This document shows positions 52,231 to 60,358 of a DNA stretch of 64,000 bases, one piece after another. Both the position numbers and the translations under genes were made by a program. The stretch spans positions 124,001-188,000 of the forward strand of contig NZ_JASCXN010000007.1 of assembly GCF_030010625.1 (NCBI RefSeq), given 5' to 3'. The notes below the pieces were generated by a model. It did no database searches, was not told the origin of the DNA, and worked only from the letters and a program-made list of their open reading frames with translations. Origin of the DNA: Streptomyces sp. CC208A (GTDB lineage: Bacteria; Actinomycetota; Actinomycetes; Streptomycetales; Streptomycetaceae). The first letter of the stretch is position 1, and every line of letters begins with the position of its first letter.

Positions 52231-53256
52231 ATGAGCCCTGCCGCCCCGCCGCCCGGCCTCGACCCCGAGCGCCTGCGCCACCACCTCGACCGCGAGCGGC
52301 CGGGCCTGGTCGCCGGCCCTCTGGAGGCCCGGCTGATCGAGGGCGGCCGCTCCAACCTCACGTACGCCGTCACCGACGGCACGAGCCGCTGGGTGGTCCG
52401 CCGCCCGCCGCTCGGCCACGTGCTGGCCACCGCGCACGACATGAAGCGCGAGCACCGGGTGATCAGCGCGCTCGGCGGAACGCCGGTCCCGGTGCCGGGC
52501 ACGGTGCTGCTGTGCGAGGACGAGTCGGTGCTCGGCGCGCCCTTCTACGTGATGGAGTTCGTCGAGGGGACCCCGTACCGCTCGGCCTCCCAGCTGGCCC
52601 CGCTCGGCCCGGAACGCACCCGCGCCACCGTGCTCGGCCTGGTCGACACCCTCGTCGACCTGCACGCGGTGGAGCCGGAGGCCGCCGGGCTCGGCGACTT
52701 CGGCCGGCCCGAGGGGTTCCTGGACCGGCAGCTGCGTCGCTGGGGCAAGCAGCTCGCCGCCTCCCGCGGCCGCGAGCTGCCCGGGATCGAGGAGCTGCAC
52801 GCCGCCCTCGGCCGCGCCCTGCCCCGTTCCCCCGCGCCCACCGTGGTCCACGGCGACTACCGGCTCGACAACGTCCTCGTCGGCGACGACGACCGGATCG
52901 GGGCGGTGCTCGACTGGGAGATGTCCACGCTCGGCGACCCGCTCACCGACCTCGGCCTCCTCGTCATGTACAGCACCCCGCTGGACCTGCCCGGCTCGCC
53001 GATCTCGACGACCGCGGCGGCCGCGGGCCACCCCGCCGCCGCCGAACTGGCCGAGCGTTACGCCGCCCGCTCCGGCCGGGACGTCTCCGCCCTCTCCTGG
53101 TACACGGCCTTCGCCTGGTTCAAGCTCGCCGTGATCCTGGAGGGCATCCACTACCGCTACACCCTCGGGCAGACCGTCGGCGCCGGCTTCGACCGCATCG
53201 GCGAACTCGTCCCCGTCTTCATCGATCACGGCCTGACCACCCTTCAGGAGGGCTGA
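52231..53256 (+). CDS. APH/ACAD10-type phosphotransferase
   Basis: A 341-residue aminoglycoside-phosphotransferase-fold kinase like the N-terminal kinase-like domain of acyl-CoA dehydrogenase ACAD10. ATG 52231 has GGAGGT nine bases upstream. The catalytic loop is VVHGDYRLDNVLVG, the metal motif is AVLDWEMSTLGDP (DW instead of DFG), and the N-lobe has LIEGGRSNLTYAV. It is likely a kinase of a hydroxyacyl-CoA or related small molecule. It is directly followed by an acyl-CoA dehydrogenase (6 bases), matching the human fusion. Confidence 0.9.
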   Translation: MSPAAPPPGLDPERLRHHLDRERPGLVAGPLEARLIEGGRSNLTYAVTDGTSRWVVRRPPLGHVLATAHDMKREHRVISALGGTPVPVPGTVLLCEDESVLGAPFYVMEFVEGTPYRSASQLAPLGPERTRATVLGLVDTLVDLHAVEPEAAGLGDFGRPEGFLDRQLRRWGKQLAASRGRELPGIEELHAALGRALPRSPAPTVVHGDYRLDNVLVGDDDRIGAVLDWEMSTLGDPLTDLGLLVMYSTPLDLPGSPISTTAAAAGHPAAAELAERYAARSGRDVSALSWYTAFAWFKLAVILEGIHYRYTLGQTVGAGFDRIGELVPVFIDHGLTTLQEG

Positions 53257-53262
53257 CCCGCC

Positions 53263-54495
53263 ATGGACTTCGCCTACGACGCCCGCACCGAGGAGCTGCG
53301 CGCCCGGCTCCTCGCCTTCATGGACGAGCACGTGTACCCCGCCGAGGCCGTCGCGCACGAGCAGCGGGCCGGGCTCGCCTCGCCCTGGGACGAGCCGCCG
53401 GTGGTGGCGGAGCTGAAGGCCGAGGCCCGGCGGCAGGGCCTGTGGAACCTTTTCTTCGTAGACCAGCACAGCCTGCCCGATGAGGAGTACGGGGCCGGCC
53501 TCACCAACCTCCAGTACGCCCCGCTCGCCGAGATCACCGGCCGCAGCCCGCAGCTCGCCCCCACCGCCCTCAACTGCGCGGCCCCGGACACCGGGAACAT
53601 GGAGCTGCTCGCCGAGTTCGCCGACGAGGCGCAGAAGAAGCAGTGGCTGGAGCCGCTGCTCGCGGGCGAGATCCGGTCCGCCTTCGCGATGACCGAGCCC
53701 GAGGTGGCCTCCTCCGACGCGACCAACATCGAGACCCGGATCCGGCGGGACGGCGACTCGTACGTGATCGACGGGCGCAAGTGGTACATCTCCGGGGCGA
53801 TGCACCCCGACTGCCGGATCTTCATCGTCATGGGCAAGACCGACCCCGACGGCGCCGACCCGCGCCGCCAGCAGTCGATGATCCTCGTCCCGCGCGACAC
53901 CCCGGGCGTCGAGGTGCGCCGGGCGATGCGGGTGTACGGCTACGAGGACCACTACCACGGCGGCCACGCCGAGGTGGTCTTCGACGGGGTCAGGGTCCCG
54001 GCCGCGAACCTGATCGGCGAGGAGGGCGGCGGCTTCGCCATCGCGCAGGCCCGGCTCGGGCCCGGCCGGATCCACCACTGCATGCGGCTGATCGGCATGG
54101 CCGAGCGGGCCGTGGAGCTGATGTGCCGGCGGGCCGTCTCCCGTACGGCCTTCGGCAAGCCCCTCGCCCAGCAGGGCGTGGTGCGGAACTGGATCGCGGA
54201 CGCGCGGGTGACGATCGAGCAGCTGCGGCTCCTGGTCCTCAAGACGGCCTGGCTGATGGACACCGTCGGCAACAAGGGCGCCCACGCCGAGATCCAGGCG
54301 ATCAAGATCGCCACCCCGCGCGCGGTGGTGGACATCGTCGACAAGGCGGTACAGGCACACGGCGCCGGCGGCGTCTCGCAGGACTTCCCGCTCGCCGAGC
54401 TGTGGGCGGCGGCACGGACCCTGCGGCTCGCGGACGGGCCGGACGAGGTCCACCAGCGGTCGCTGGCCCGCCGCGAGCTGAAGAAGTACCTGTAG
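53263..54495 (+). CDS. Acyl-CoA dehydrogenase, ACAD10/11-like
   Basis: A 410-residue FAD acyl-CoA dehydrogenase that desaturates acyl-CoA. ATG 53263 has AGGAGGG upstream inside the previous gene's end. Motifs are FAMTEPEVASSDATNIETRIRR (FAD/substrate), KWYISGA, and the C-terminal helical domain RAVSRTAFGKPLAQQGVVRNWIADARVTIEQLRLLVL ending HQRSLARRELKKYL. The pairing with an APH-fold kinase suggests the breakdown of 4-hydroxy acids, as for ACAD10/11; this is inference from the family. Confidence 0.93.
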   Translation: MDFAYDARTEELRARLLAFMDEHVYPAEAVAHEQRAGLASPWDEPPVVAELKAEARRQGLWNLFFVDQHSLPDEEYGAGLTNLQYAPLAEITGRSPQLAPTALNCAAPDTGNMELLAEFADEAQKKQWLEPLLAGEIRSAFAMTEPEVASSDATNIETRIRRDGDSYVIDGRKWYISGAMHPDCRIFIVMGKTDPDGADPRRQQSMILVPRDTPGVEVRRAMRVYGYEDHYHGGHAEVVFDGVRVPAANLIGEEGGGFAIAQARLGPGRIHHCMRLIGMAERAVELMCRRAVSRTAFGKPLAQQGVVRNWIADARVTIEQLRLLVLKTAWLMDTVGNKGAHAEIQAIKIATPRAVVDIVDKAVQAHGAGGVSQDFPLAELWAAARTLRLADGPDEVHQRSLARRELKKYL

Positions 54496-54504
54496 GACCC
54501 GGTG

Positions 54505-55098
54505 TTACGGGCGCAGGGCCCGCAGCAGGAGGTCGGCGAGGTGGTCGGCGACCTGCTGCGGGGTCAGAGGGCCGTCCGGGCGGTACCACGTGGACAGGTG
54601 GTGCACCGAGCCGAAGTGGTAGTCCACGACGAGGTCGGCGGGCGTGGCGGAGGAGAAGACGCCCGCCCGCTGGCCTTCCTCCACCAGGGCGCGGAAGCGC
54701 TCGTGGTAGCGGCGGCGCTCGGAGCGGACCTGCTTGTTCTTCTCCGGGCTCAGGTGGTGCATGGAGCGGAAGAAGATCGAGGCGTCGTCGAGGTTCTCGA
54801 TGGTGGTGACGACGACGTCGGCTGCGGCGTCGCGCAGCCGCTCCTCGACGGGCGCGTCGGCGTCCGCGAACGCGTCGAGCCGCTCCTGCTGGAGGCGGAG
54901 CACGCGCGCGTAGACCTCCTGGAGGAGGTCCTCCTTGGAGCCGAAGTAGTGGTAGAGGGCGCCCTTGGTGACGCCCGCCGCCTCGACGATCTCCTGGACG
55001 GAGGTGCGGTCGTAGCCCTGCTCGGCGAAGAGCCGGGTGGCGGCGGCGAGGAGCCTCTGGGGGACGGGAGAGCCGTCCGCGTCCGTCGTCCTGGCCAT
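54505..55098 (-). CDS. TetR-family regulator of the flanking lipid genes
   Basis: A 197-residue TetR/AcrR repressor. ATG 55098 (ARTTDADGSPVPQRLLAAATRLFAEQGYDRTSVQEI). The N-terminal helix-turn-helix is VQEIVEAAGVTKGALYHYFGSKEDLLQEVY; the C-terminal effector domain (MHHLSPEKNKQVRSERRRYHERF) is of the fatty-acid-type KstR2/FadR class. It lies between the acyl-CoA dehydrogenase (convergent, 9 bases apart) and the SDR (same strand). Two matching operators at 52172-52190 and 56006-56023 are the obvious targets. Confidence 0.93.
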   Translation of the reverse strand: MARTTDADGSPVPQRLLAAATRLFAEQGYDRTSVQEIVEAAGVTKGALYHYFGSKEDLLQEVYARVLRLQQERLDAFADADAPVEERLRDAAADVVVTTIENLDDASIFFRSMHHLSPEKNKQVRSERRRYHERFRALVEEGQRAGVFSSATPADLVVDYHFGSVHHLSTWYRPDGPLTPQQVADHLADLLLRALRP

Positions 55099-55182
55099 GC
55101 TCCGCCGCCTTCCGGTCCGTCGTCCCCGCCCCTGGCGGTCGGGGTGTCCTTCGGTAGATCTTCCCATCCGTCGCCGGGTGCG

Positions 55183-55959
55183 CTACCGCGCGCCCGCCTC
55201 CCAGTGGCGCTGGAGCTTGTTCATGCCGCCGATCCAGCGCTCGGGGTCGTCCGCGCGGTTGCGGTAGTAGTCGGCGACCTCGGGGTGCGGGAGGACGAGG
55301 AAGCGGTCGGCGGCGATGGCGTCGAGGAGGGCGTCGGCGACGGTCTCGGGCTCGACGGCGGTGGGGACGAGGACGAGGTCGCCGGCCGAGCCGGTGGCGG
55401 CGAGCATGTCGGTGCGGACGCCCTGCGGGCAGATGGCGTGGACCTTCAGGCCGCGGTGGCGGTAGGTGAGGGAGAGCCATTCGGCGAAGGCGTAGGCGCC
55501 GTGCTTGGAGACGCTGTACGGGGCCGCGCCGATCATGGTGAGCAGGCCGGCGGCGGAGACGGTGGAGACGAAGCGCCCGGTGCCGCGCTCCAGCCAGTCG
55601 GGGAGCAGGGCGCGGGCCGCGCGGACGTGGGCCATGACGTTGACGTCCCAGGCGGCGGCCCAGACGGCCTCGTCGGCGAAGGCGTCGCCGGCGGAGGCGA
55701 GTCCGGCGTTGGCGCACCAGATGTCGACGGTGCCGCCGAGGGCGTCGCGGGCCTCGTCGACGATCGCGGAGGCGTCGCCGGGGACGGCGGTGCCGCCGAG
55801 CTCGTCCGCGACGGCCTTGGCGCGGACCGGGTCGAGGTCGTTGACGACGACCCGGGCGCCCTCGGCGGCGAAGCGCCGGGCGAGGGCGGCGCCGATGCCG
55901 CCGCCCGCTCCGGTGACGACGACGCCGGCGCCCCGGACCTCGTGCGTGCCCGCGTTCAT
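55183..55959 (-). CDS. Short-chain dehydrogenase/reductase
   Basis: A 258-residue classical SDR. ATG 55959 (NAGTHEVRGAGVVVTGAGGGIG) has GGAGGG upstream. The cofactor motif is TGAGGGIG, NDLDP suggests NAD(H) preference, NAG is at CANAGLASAGD, and the catalytic Ser/Tyr/Lys appear in STVSAAGLL and YSVSK. Likely acts on a hydroxyacyl or sterol-type lipid given its neighbours. The TetR operator at 56006-56023 is 47 bases upstream, and the TetR gene follows downstream on the same strand. Confidence 0.92.
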   Translation of the reverse strand: MNAGTHEVRGAGVVVTGAGGGIGAALARRFAAEGARVVVNDLDPVRAKAVADELGGTAVPGDASAIVDEARDALGGTVDIWCANAGLASAGDAFADEAVWAAAWDVNVMAHVRAARALLPDWLERGTGRFVSTVSAAGLLTMIGAAPYSVSKHGAYAFAEWLSLTYRHRGLKVHAICPQGVRTDMLAATGSAGDLVLVPTAVEPETVADALLDAIAADRFLVLPHPEVADYYRNRADDPERWIGGMNKLQRHWEAGAR

Positions 55960-56005
55960 GGACCCTCCAGCTGGTTCGGCTCGGCTCACGGTCTGACAGC
56001 GGGCA

Positions 56006-56023
56006 GACTAACCGGTCGGTATG
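56006..56023. promoter_or_regulatory. TetR-type operator upstream of the SDR/TetR genes
   Basis: On the minus strand this reads CATACCGACCGGTTAGTC, 14 of 17 core bases matching the operator at 52172-52190. It lies 47 bases upstream of the SDR start and is the site for autoregulation of the SDR-TetR operon. Confidence 0.75.
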
Positions 56024-56114
56024 GACGGGTGGAAGACCGTGAGGACGCGCCGGGGGCTTCCGCACGCCTCGTTCCCCCGGGTCGTCAGGAGCGCTAGCCT
56101 GCGTGGCCGTGTCA

Positions 56115-56199
56115 CGCATGAGGCGGATGAGCGCATGAGGCGGGTGGACGCATGAGGCGGGTGGATGCATGAGGCCGGTGGACGCATGAGGCCGGTGGA
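56115..56199. repeat. 17-bp minisatellite running into a start codon
   Basis: Five tandem 17-bp units begin at 56115, 56132, 56149, 56166 and 56183, consensus CGCATGAGGCGGGTGGA. Each contains an ATG. The last unit holds the start codon of the NamZ-like gene. Since 17 is not a multiple of three, copies put ATG into different frames. Confidence 0.9.
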
Positions 56200-57439
56200 G
56201 CTGTCGCGTCGGGGTCTGCTGGCCGCCGGAGGGGCGCTGGCCGTGACGGCCGCCCCTGCCGCGGCCTCGGGCGGCCCGGAGCGGGCGCACGCGCGCGTAC
56301 GGACCGGTTTCGAGCGCCTCGCGGCGGACGGGTACGCCCTGCTGGCCGGCGAACGGGTCGGCGTGGTCACCAACCCGACCGGTGTCACACCGGACGCCCG
56401 GCACCTGGTGGACGTCATGCACGCCGACGAACGGGTGGACCTGGTGGCCGTGTTCGGCCCCGAGCACGGCTTCCGGGGCACCGCGCAGGCGGGCGGCTCG
56501 GAGGGCCGGCATGACGACCCCGCCACCGGTCTCCCGGTGTACGACACGTATCTGAAGAGCGGGCAGGCGCTCGCGGACGTCTTCACGGCCTCCGGCGTCG
56601 ACACCGTCGTCTTCGACATCCAGGACGTGGGCGCCCGCTTCTACACCTACATCTGGACGCTGTACGACTGCATGGCGGCGGCGGAGCTGGCCGGGAAGCG
56701 GTTCGTGGTCCTGGACCGCCCGAACCCGGTGAGCGGCCGGGAGGCCCTCGGCCCCGTCCTCGACCGGGCCTTCGCCACCTTCGTCGGCCGCGAGCCGATC
56801 GCGCAGGCGCACGGGATGACGGTGGCGGAGCTGGCCCTGCTCTTCAACGCCGAGTTCCTGGCCCGGCCGGTGGAGCTGGAGACGGTACGGATGACGGGGT
56901 GGCGGCGCGCGGACCTCTTCGACGCCACGGGGCTGCCCTGGGTGCCGCCGAGCCCGAACGTGCCGACCCCCGACACCGCCCTCGTCTACTCCGGCACCTG
57001 CCTCTTCGAGGGCACCAACCTCTCCGAGGGCCGGGGCACCACCCGCCCCTTCGAACTCCTCGGGGCGGAGGGGATCGACCGCCGCTGGGCGGAGGCGGCG
57101 AACGCCCTGGAGCTGCCCGGGGTCCGCTTCCGCGAGGCGTACTTCGCCCCCGTCTTCTCCAAGTTCCAGGGCCGTACGGTCGGCGGCGTCCAGCTGCACG
57201 TCCACGACCGCGTGGCCTTCGACCCGGTCCGCACCGGCATCGCCCTCCTGGTCACCGCCCGCCGCTCCTGGTCCGGCTTCGCCTGGCGCCCCGACCACTG
57301 GATCGACAAGCTCACCGGCTCGACCCGTGTCCGCACCCTGATCGACGCCGGCGCGGACACCGACGAGGTCACGGGCGCGTGGGCCGAGGACCTGGCGGCC
57401 TTCCGGGCGGTGCGGCGGGAGCATCTGCTGTACCGGTGA
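56186..57439 (+). CDS. NamZ-like exo-beta-N-acetylmuramidase (DUF1343)
   Basis: A 417-residue exported protein of the DUF1343/NamZ family; characterised members cut N-acetylmuramic acid from the non-reducing end of cell-wall fragments. ATG 56186 (RPVELSRRGLLAAGGALAVTAAPAAAS) starts a twin-arginine signal peptide with SRRGLL. The catalytic domain has RVGVVTNPTGV, VFGPEHGFRG, VVFDIQDVGARFYTYIWTLYDC and PNVPTPDTALVYSGTCLFEGTNLSEGRGTTRPFE. The start lies inside a repeat array, so the exact first codon is uncertain. It probably recycles wall fragments outside the membrane. Confidence 0.9.
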   Translation: MRPVELSRRGLLAAGGALAVTAAPAAASGGPERAHARVRTGFERLAADGYALLAGERVGVVTNPTGVTPDARHLVDVMHADERVDLVAVFGPEHGFRGTAQAGGSEGRHDDPATGLPVYDTYLKSGQALADVFTASGVDTVVFDIQDVGARFYTYIWTLYDCMAAAELAGKRFVVLDRPNPVSGREALGPVLDRAFATFVGREPIAQAHGMTVAELALLFNAEFLARPVELETVRMTGWRRADLFDATGLPWVPPSPNVPTPDTALVYSGTCLFEGTNLSEGRGTTRPFELLGAEGIDRRWAEAANALELPGVRFREAYFAPVFSKFQGRTVGGVQLHVHDRVAFDPVRTGIALLVTARRSWSGFAWRPDHWIDKLTGSTRVRTLIDAGADTDEVTGAWAEDLAAFRAVRREHLLYR

Positions 57440-57564
57440 GAGCCGGGGCCTGCCGGTGAGGTCCTCCGTCGAGGTCTGAGAGCGGCCGGATCCGGGCATG
57501 CTGCCCGGGGGTTGCGGGACGCGGACCCCGGGGCGCTTCCTCGACGGGGAGGGACGGGCGGGCC

Positions 57565-58806
57565 GTGAGCGGGATGAGTGTGGAGCCGTACCGGGAGATC
57601 GTCTTCGACAAGGACGGGGACGGCCCGGCCGGGCAGGCGGCCGGGCTGGTCGCCCTGGCGCGGCGGGGGGTGACGGACCTGGTGGTGTTCGCGCACGGCT
57701 GGAACAACTCGCCGTCCGGGGCCACCCGGTGGTACTCGGACTTCTTCGCGCCCTTCCCGGGGCTGCTCGCACCGGGGGTGGAGGCGGGGTACGCGGGCGT
57801 GATCTGGCCCTCGATGATGTTCACGGACGAGCCGGTGCCGGACTTCCGGGCGCTGGTGACGACGCTGCCGGAGAAGGAGCGGACGCTCGTCCGGCTCACC
57901 GAGCTGCTGGTGCTCGCACCGCCGGAGGAGCCGGCGTTCCGGGAGTTCGGGGCGCTGCTGCGGGAGTTGGCGGACGTGGGCGGCGAAGGTCTCGCCGCGG
58001 CCGGCGGCGTGCCGGAGTTCCTGGTGGCGGATCCGGTGGAGGTCTGCGCCGCGTTCACCGAGGCACTGGAGGCGGAGGCGCAGGAGGCCGGGGCGCAGGA
58101 GGCCGGGGCGCCGGTGCCGGAGGCGGCCTTCGGGGACGGGCTCGGGCGGCTCTGGAAGGGCGGCCGGGAGGCGATGCGGCAGGCGACGTACTACGTGATG
58201 AAGCGGCGGGCGGGGCAGGTGGGCGAGCGGGGGCTCGGGCCGCTGCTCGCGGAGGTGGCGCGGGCCGCGCCGGGGCTGCGGGTGCACCTGGTGGGGCACA
58301 GCATGGGCGCCCGGCTCGTCGCGTACGCGCTGCGCGGCCTGCCGGGGGCGCACCGGCCGGTCCGTTCGCTGACGCTGCTCCAGGGCGCCTTCTCGCACTA
58401 CGCGTTCGCGGCCCGGCTGCCGCACGACCCGGCCCGCTCGGGGGCGCTCAGGGACATGCAGCTGCGGGTGCGGGGGCCGGTGGTGGCCTGCCACTCGCAC
58501 CACGACACCGCCCTCGGGGTCATGTACCCGCTGGCCTCCCGGGCGGCGCGGGACTCGGCGTCCCTGGCGGGGCCGCTGGGGCGGCTGGCGGCGCGCGACC
58601 CGCGGTGGGGGGCGATCGGCTGGGACGGCGTCCAGGGCGTGCCGGGGGCGGCGCGGCGGACGCTGGCGGCGGTGCTGCGGGACGGTGTTCCGGCCTCGGG
58701 CTGTGTGAGCGTGGACGCGGCGGAGGCGGTCCGCTCGCACAGCGACGTCCGGCGGCCCGAGCTGGCCCGGGTGGTGGTCTCGGCGGCCCGGATCGGCCGC
58801 CGGTAA
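57565..58806 (+). CDS. Alpha/beta hydrolase of unknown substrate
   Basis: A 413-residue protein with an alpha/beta-hydrolase fold: an oxyanion-type motif VVFAHGWNNSPS near 41-52, and the nucleophile elbow VGHSMGARL with Ser246; the catalytic His may be His392 in RSHSDVRR. A long insertion at about 105-215 (ACAD-free, Ala/Glu-rich, with AEAQEAGAQEAGA repeat) forms a cap. There is no signal peptide. GTG 57565. It is distantly lipase-like. It precedes the zinc-ribbon gene by 140 bases on the same strand. Confidence 0.8.
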   Translation: MSGMSVEPYREIVFDKDGDGPAGQAAGLVALARRGVTDLVVFAHGWNNSPSGATRWYSDFFAPFPGLLAPGVEAGYAGVIWPSMMFTDEPVPDFRALVTTLPEKERTLVRLTELLVLAPPEEPAFREFGALLRELADVGGEGLAAAGGVPEFLVADPVEVCAAFTEALEAEAQEAGAQEAGAPVPEAAFGDGLGRLWKGGREAMRQATYYVMKRRAGQVGERGLGPLLAEVARAAPGLRVHLVGHSMGARLVAYALRGLPGAHRPVRSLTLLQGAFSHYAFAARLPHDPARSGALRDMQLRVRGPVVACHSHHDTALGVMYPLASRAARDSASLAGPLGRLAARDPRWGAIGWDGVQGVPGAARRTLAAVLRDGVPASGCVSVDAAEAVRSHSDVRRPELARVVVSAARIGRR

Positions 58807-58946
58807 CGCACGGCCGGAGTGGCGTCTTCTCGCCAGAAGACGCCCGTTCCGGCTCCGGGCGGAACACGGCGGCGGCGCCGTTCGTCCCTCTGGTAACCGC
58901 GGATGCGCGAAGGACCGCGAAGGACCAGCGACGGAGGTGGCGAGCG

Positions 58947-59558
58947 ATGGCCGGTTTCCGGAGTCTCGCGAGACAGGTGCGCGATCAGGGCTGTGACACG
59001 GCGCTGCGCAGATACTCGCTGCGCAAGTGCCTGGAGCGGTTCGCTCCTTACGGGCACCGGGCGACCTGGGACCATCTGTGCCGCAGGCACGGGTTCGGTC
59101 CCGACGACCGGGAGCTCGATCCGGCGCGCCTGGTGGCCGCCCTGGAGGAGCTGGAGGAGGCGCGGGCGGTCTGGCTCGCGTACGAGAGGGAGTTCGCCGC
59201 CCGGCGCCGGCGCGAGAAGCACGGCGGGCTGCGGAGACTGGGGGCGACGGACGACTGGCACCGGGACGTGTGGGGCGGCAACGGCGTGGTGCGGTGCGGC
59301 GATCCGGCCGTCCACCCGGCGGAGCCGCTGCCCGAGGTGATACGGCGCCTTGTGACGGCGCTGGAGGACGGTCCGGGCGAGGCGTGCCCGGTGTGCAAGG
59401 GGGCGGAGCTCGTGTGGGGCGGCGCCCCGGGGGACGAGCCGTGGTACGGACCGGTGTGCGCGAACTGCGGGGTCGAGGTGCCCCCGGCGGTCCTCACGCC
59501 GGGGGCGCTGGCCCGGGCCCGGGAGAGGCACAGCCGCCCGCTGGCCCCCGCGGCGTGA
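58947..59558 (+). CDS. Zinc-ribbon protein of unknown function
   Basis: Not recognised. ATG 58947 is fixed by GGAGGTGG seven bases upstream. The 203-residue protein has a basic helical N-half (RSLARQVRDQGCDTALRRYSLRKCLERFAPYGHRATWDHLCRRHGF), a helical middle rich in Arg/Glu, and a C-terminal ribbon CPVCKGAEL...CANCGVEV (two Cys-x2-Cys knuckles). The C-terminal half could bind a zinc ion and nucleic acid or protein. Its TGA overlaps the GTG of the BKACE-like gene, so the two are coupled. Confidence 0.75.
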   Translation: MAGFRSLARQVRDQGCDTALRRYSLRKCLERFAPYGHRATWDHLCRRHGFGPDDRELDPARLVAALEELEEARAVWLAYEREFAARRRREKHGGLRRLGATDDWHRDVWGGNGVVRCGDPAVHPAEPLPEVIRRLVTALEDGPGEACPVCKGAELVWGGAPGDEPWYGPVCANCGVEVPPAVLTPGALARARERHSRPLAPAA

Positions 59559-60277
59559 CCCGGCCGGGGGCGCCGCTGCTCCAGGCCGCGCTGAACGGCA
59601 CCTGGGACGCGGAGGAGTCGGCGGCGGTGCCGCGCGACCCGGCGGGGCTCGCCGCGGCCGCGGCGGACGCGGTGGCGGCGGGGGCGCGCGAGGTGCGGAT
59701 CCGCCCCAGGACACCCTGCGGCGGGGGCTCGCTGTCGCCCCGGGTGGTGGGGCCCGCGCTGACGGCCGTACGCGGCCTGGTCGGCGTACCGGTGTCGGTG
59801 GCGGCCGACGCGTGGGCGGAGCCCGATCCGGAGCGCAGGGTCGCGCGGATCCGGTCCTGGGAGCTCCTTCCGGAGCTGGCGTGGGTGGCCTGGCACGAGC
59901 CGGGCGCCGAGGAGACGGCGGAGGCGCTGCTGGCGGCCGGGGTGGCCGTGGAGGCGGGGCTGCGGGCCGGCACGGCCGGACCGGCGCTCTTCGCCCGCTC
60001 CCCCTTGGCGGACCGGGTGCGGCGGATCGCGGCGGAGGTGCCGGAGACGGCCGCGGCGGAGGCCGAGCCGTGGGCGCGGGCGCTGCCGGGCGGTCCCGGC
60101 GGGGCGCCGGTCCTGCTGTGCGGGACCGGCGCGGCGGCCTGGCCCGTGGCGCGGCTGGCCCGGCGGCTCGGTCTGGCCGGGCGGATCGGCCTGGAGGACA
60201 CCCTGTTCCTGCCGGACGGCCGCCGCGCCCGCTCCACGGCGGAGCAGGTGCGGGCGGCACTCCTTGACGGGCCCTAG
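59555..60277 (+). CDS. BKACE-family homologue with altered metal site
   Basis: A 240-residue protein resembling the beta-keto acid cleavage enzymes (DUF849, 3-keto-5-aminohexanoate cleavage). GTG 59555 overlaps the previous stop. The family start LLQAALNGTWDAEESAAVPRDP, strand AGAREVRIRPR, GLVGVPVSVAADAW, WVAWHEPGAEE and the end RIGLEDTLFLPDG are all visible. In active members the second strand carries His-x-His binding Zn2+; here it is Arg48-Ile-Arg50, while Glu-Asp of GLEDT is kept. It is shorter than usual (about 270-300). It is likely non-catalytic in the known reaction, or uses a different mechanism. Confidence 0.75.
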   Translation: MTRPGAPLLQAALNGTWDAEESAAVPRDPAGLAAAAADAVAAGAREVRIRPRTPCGGGSLSPRVVGPALTAVRGLVGVPVSVAADAWAEPDPERRVARIRSWELLPELAWVAWHEPGAEETAEALLAAGVAVEAGLRAGTAGPALFARSPLADRVRRIAAEVPETAAAEAEPWARALPGGPGGAPVLLCGTGAAAWPVARLARRLGLAGRIGLEDTLFLPDGRRARSTAEQVRAALLDGP

Positions 60278-60358
60278 GAGGGCCGGACGGGCCGGGGAAA
60301 GCGGACAGGGCCGGGGAGCCCAGGGCGCGGGACGGGGCCCGGGGAGGGCGGACGGTTC

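Noticed and set aside
54302..57772. 1156-residue minus-strand frame over TetR, SDR and NamZ genes
   Set aside because: A shadow frame. The real genes in other frames have recognisable folds and ribosome sites.
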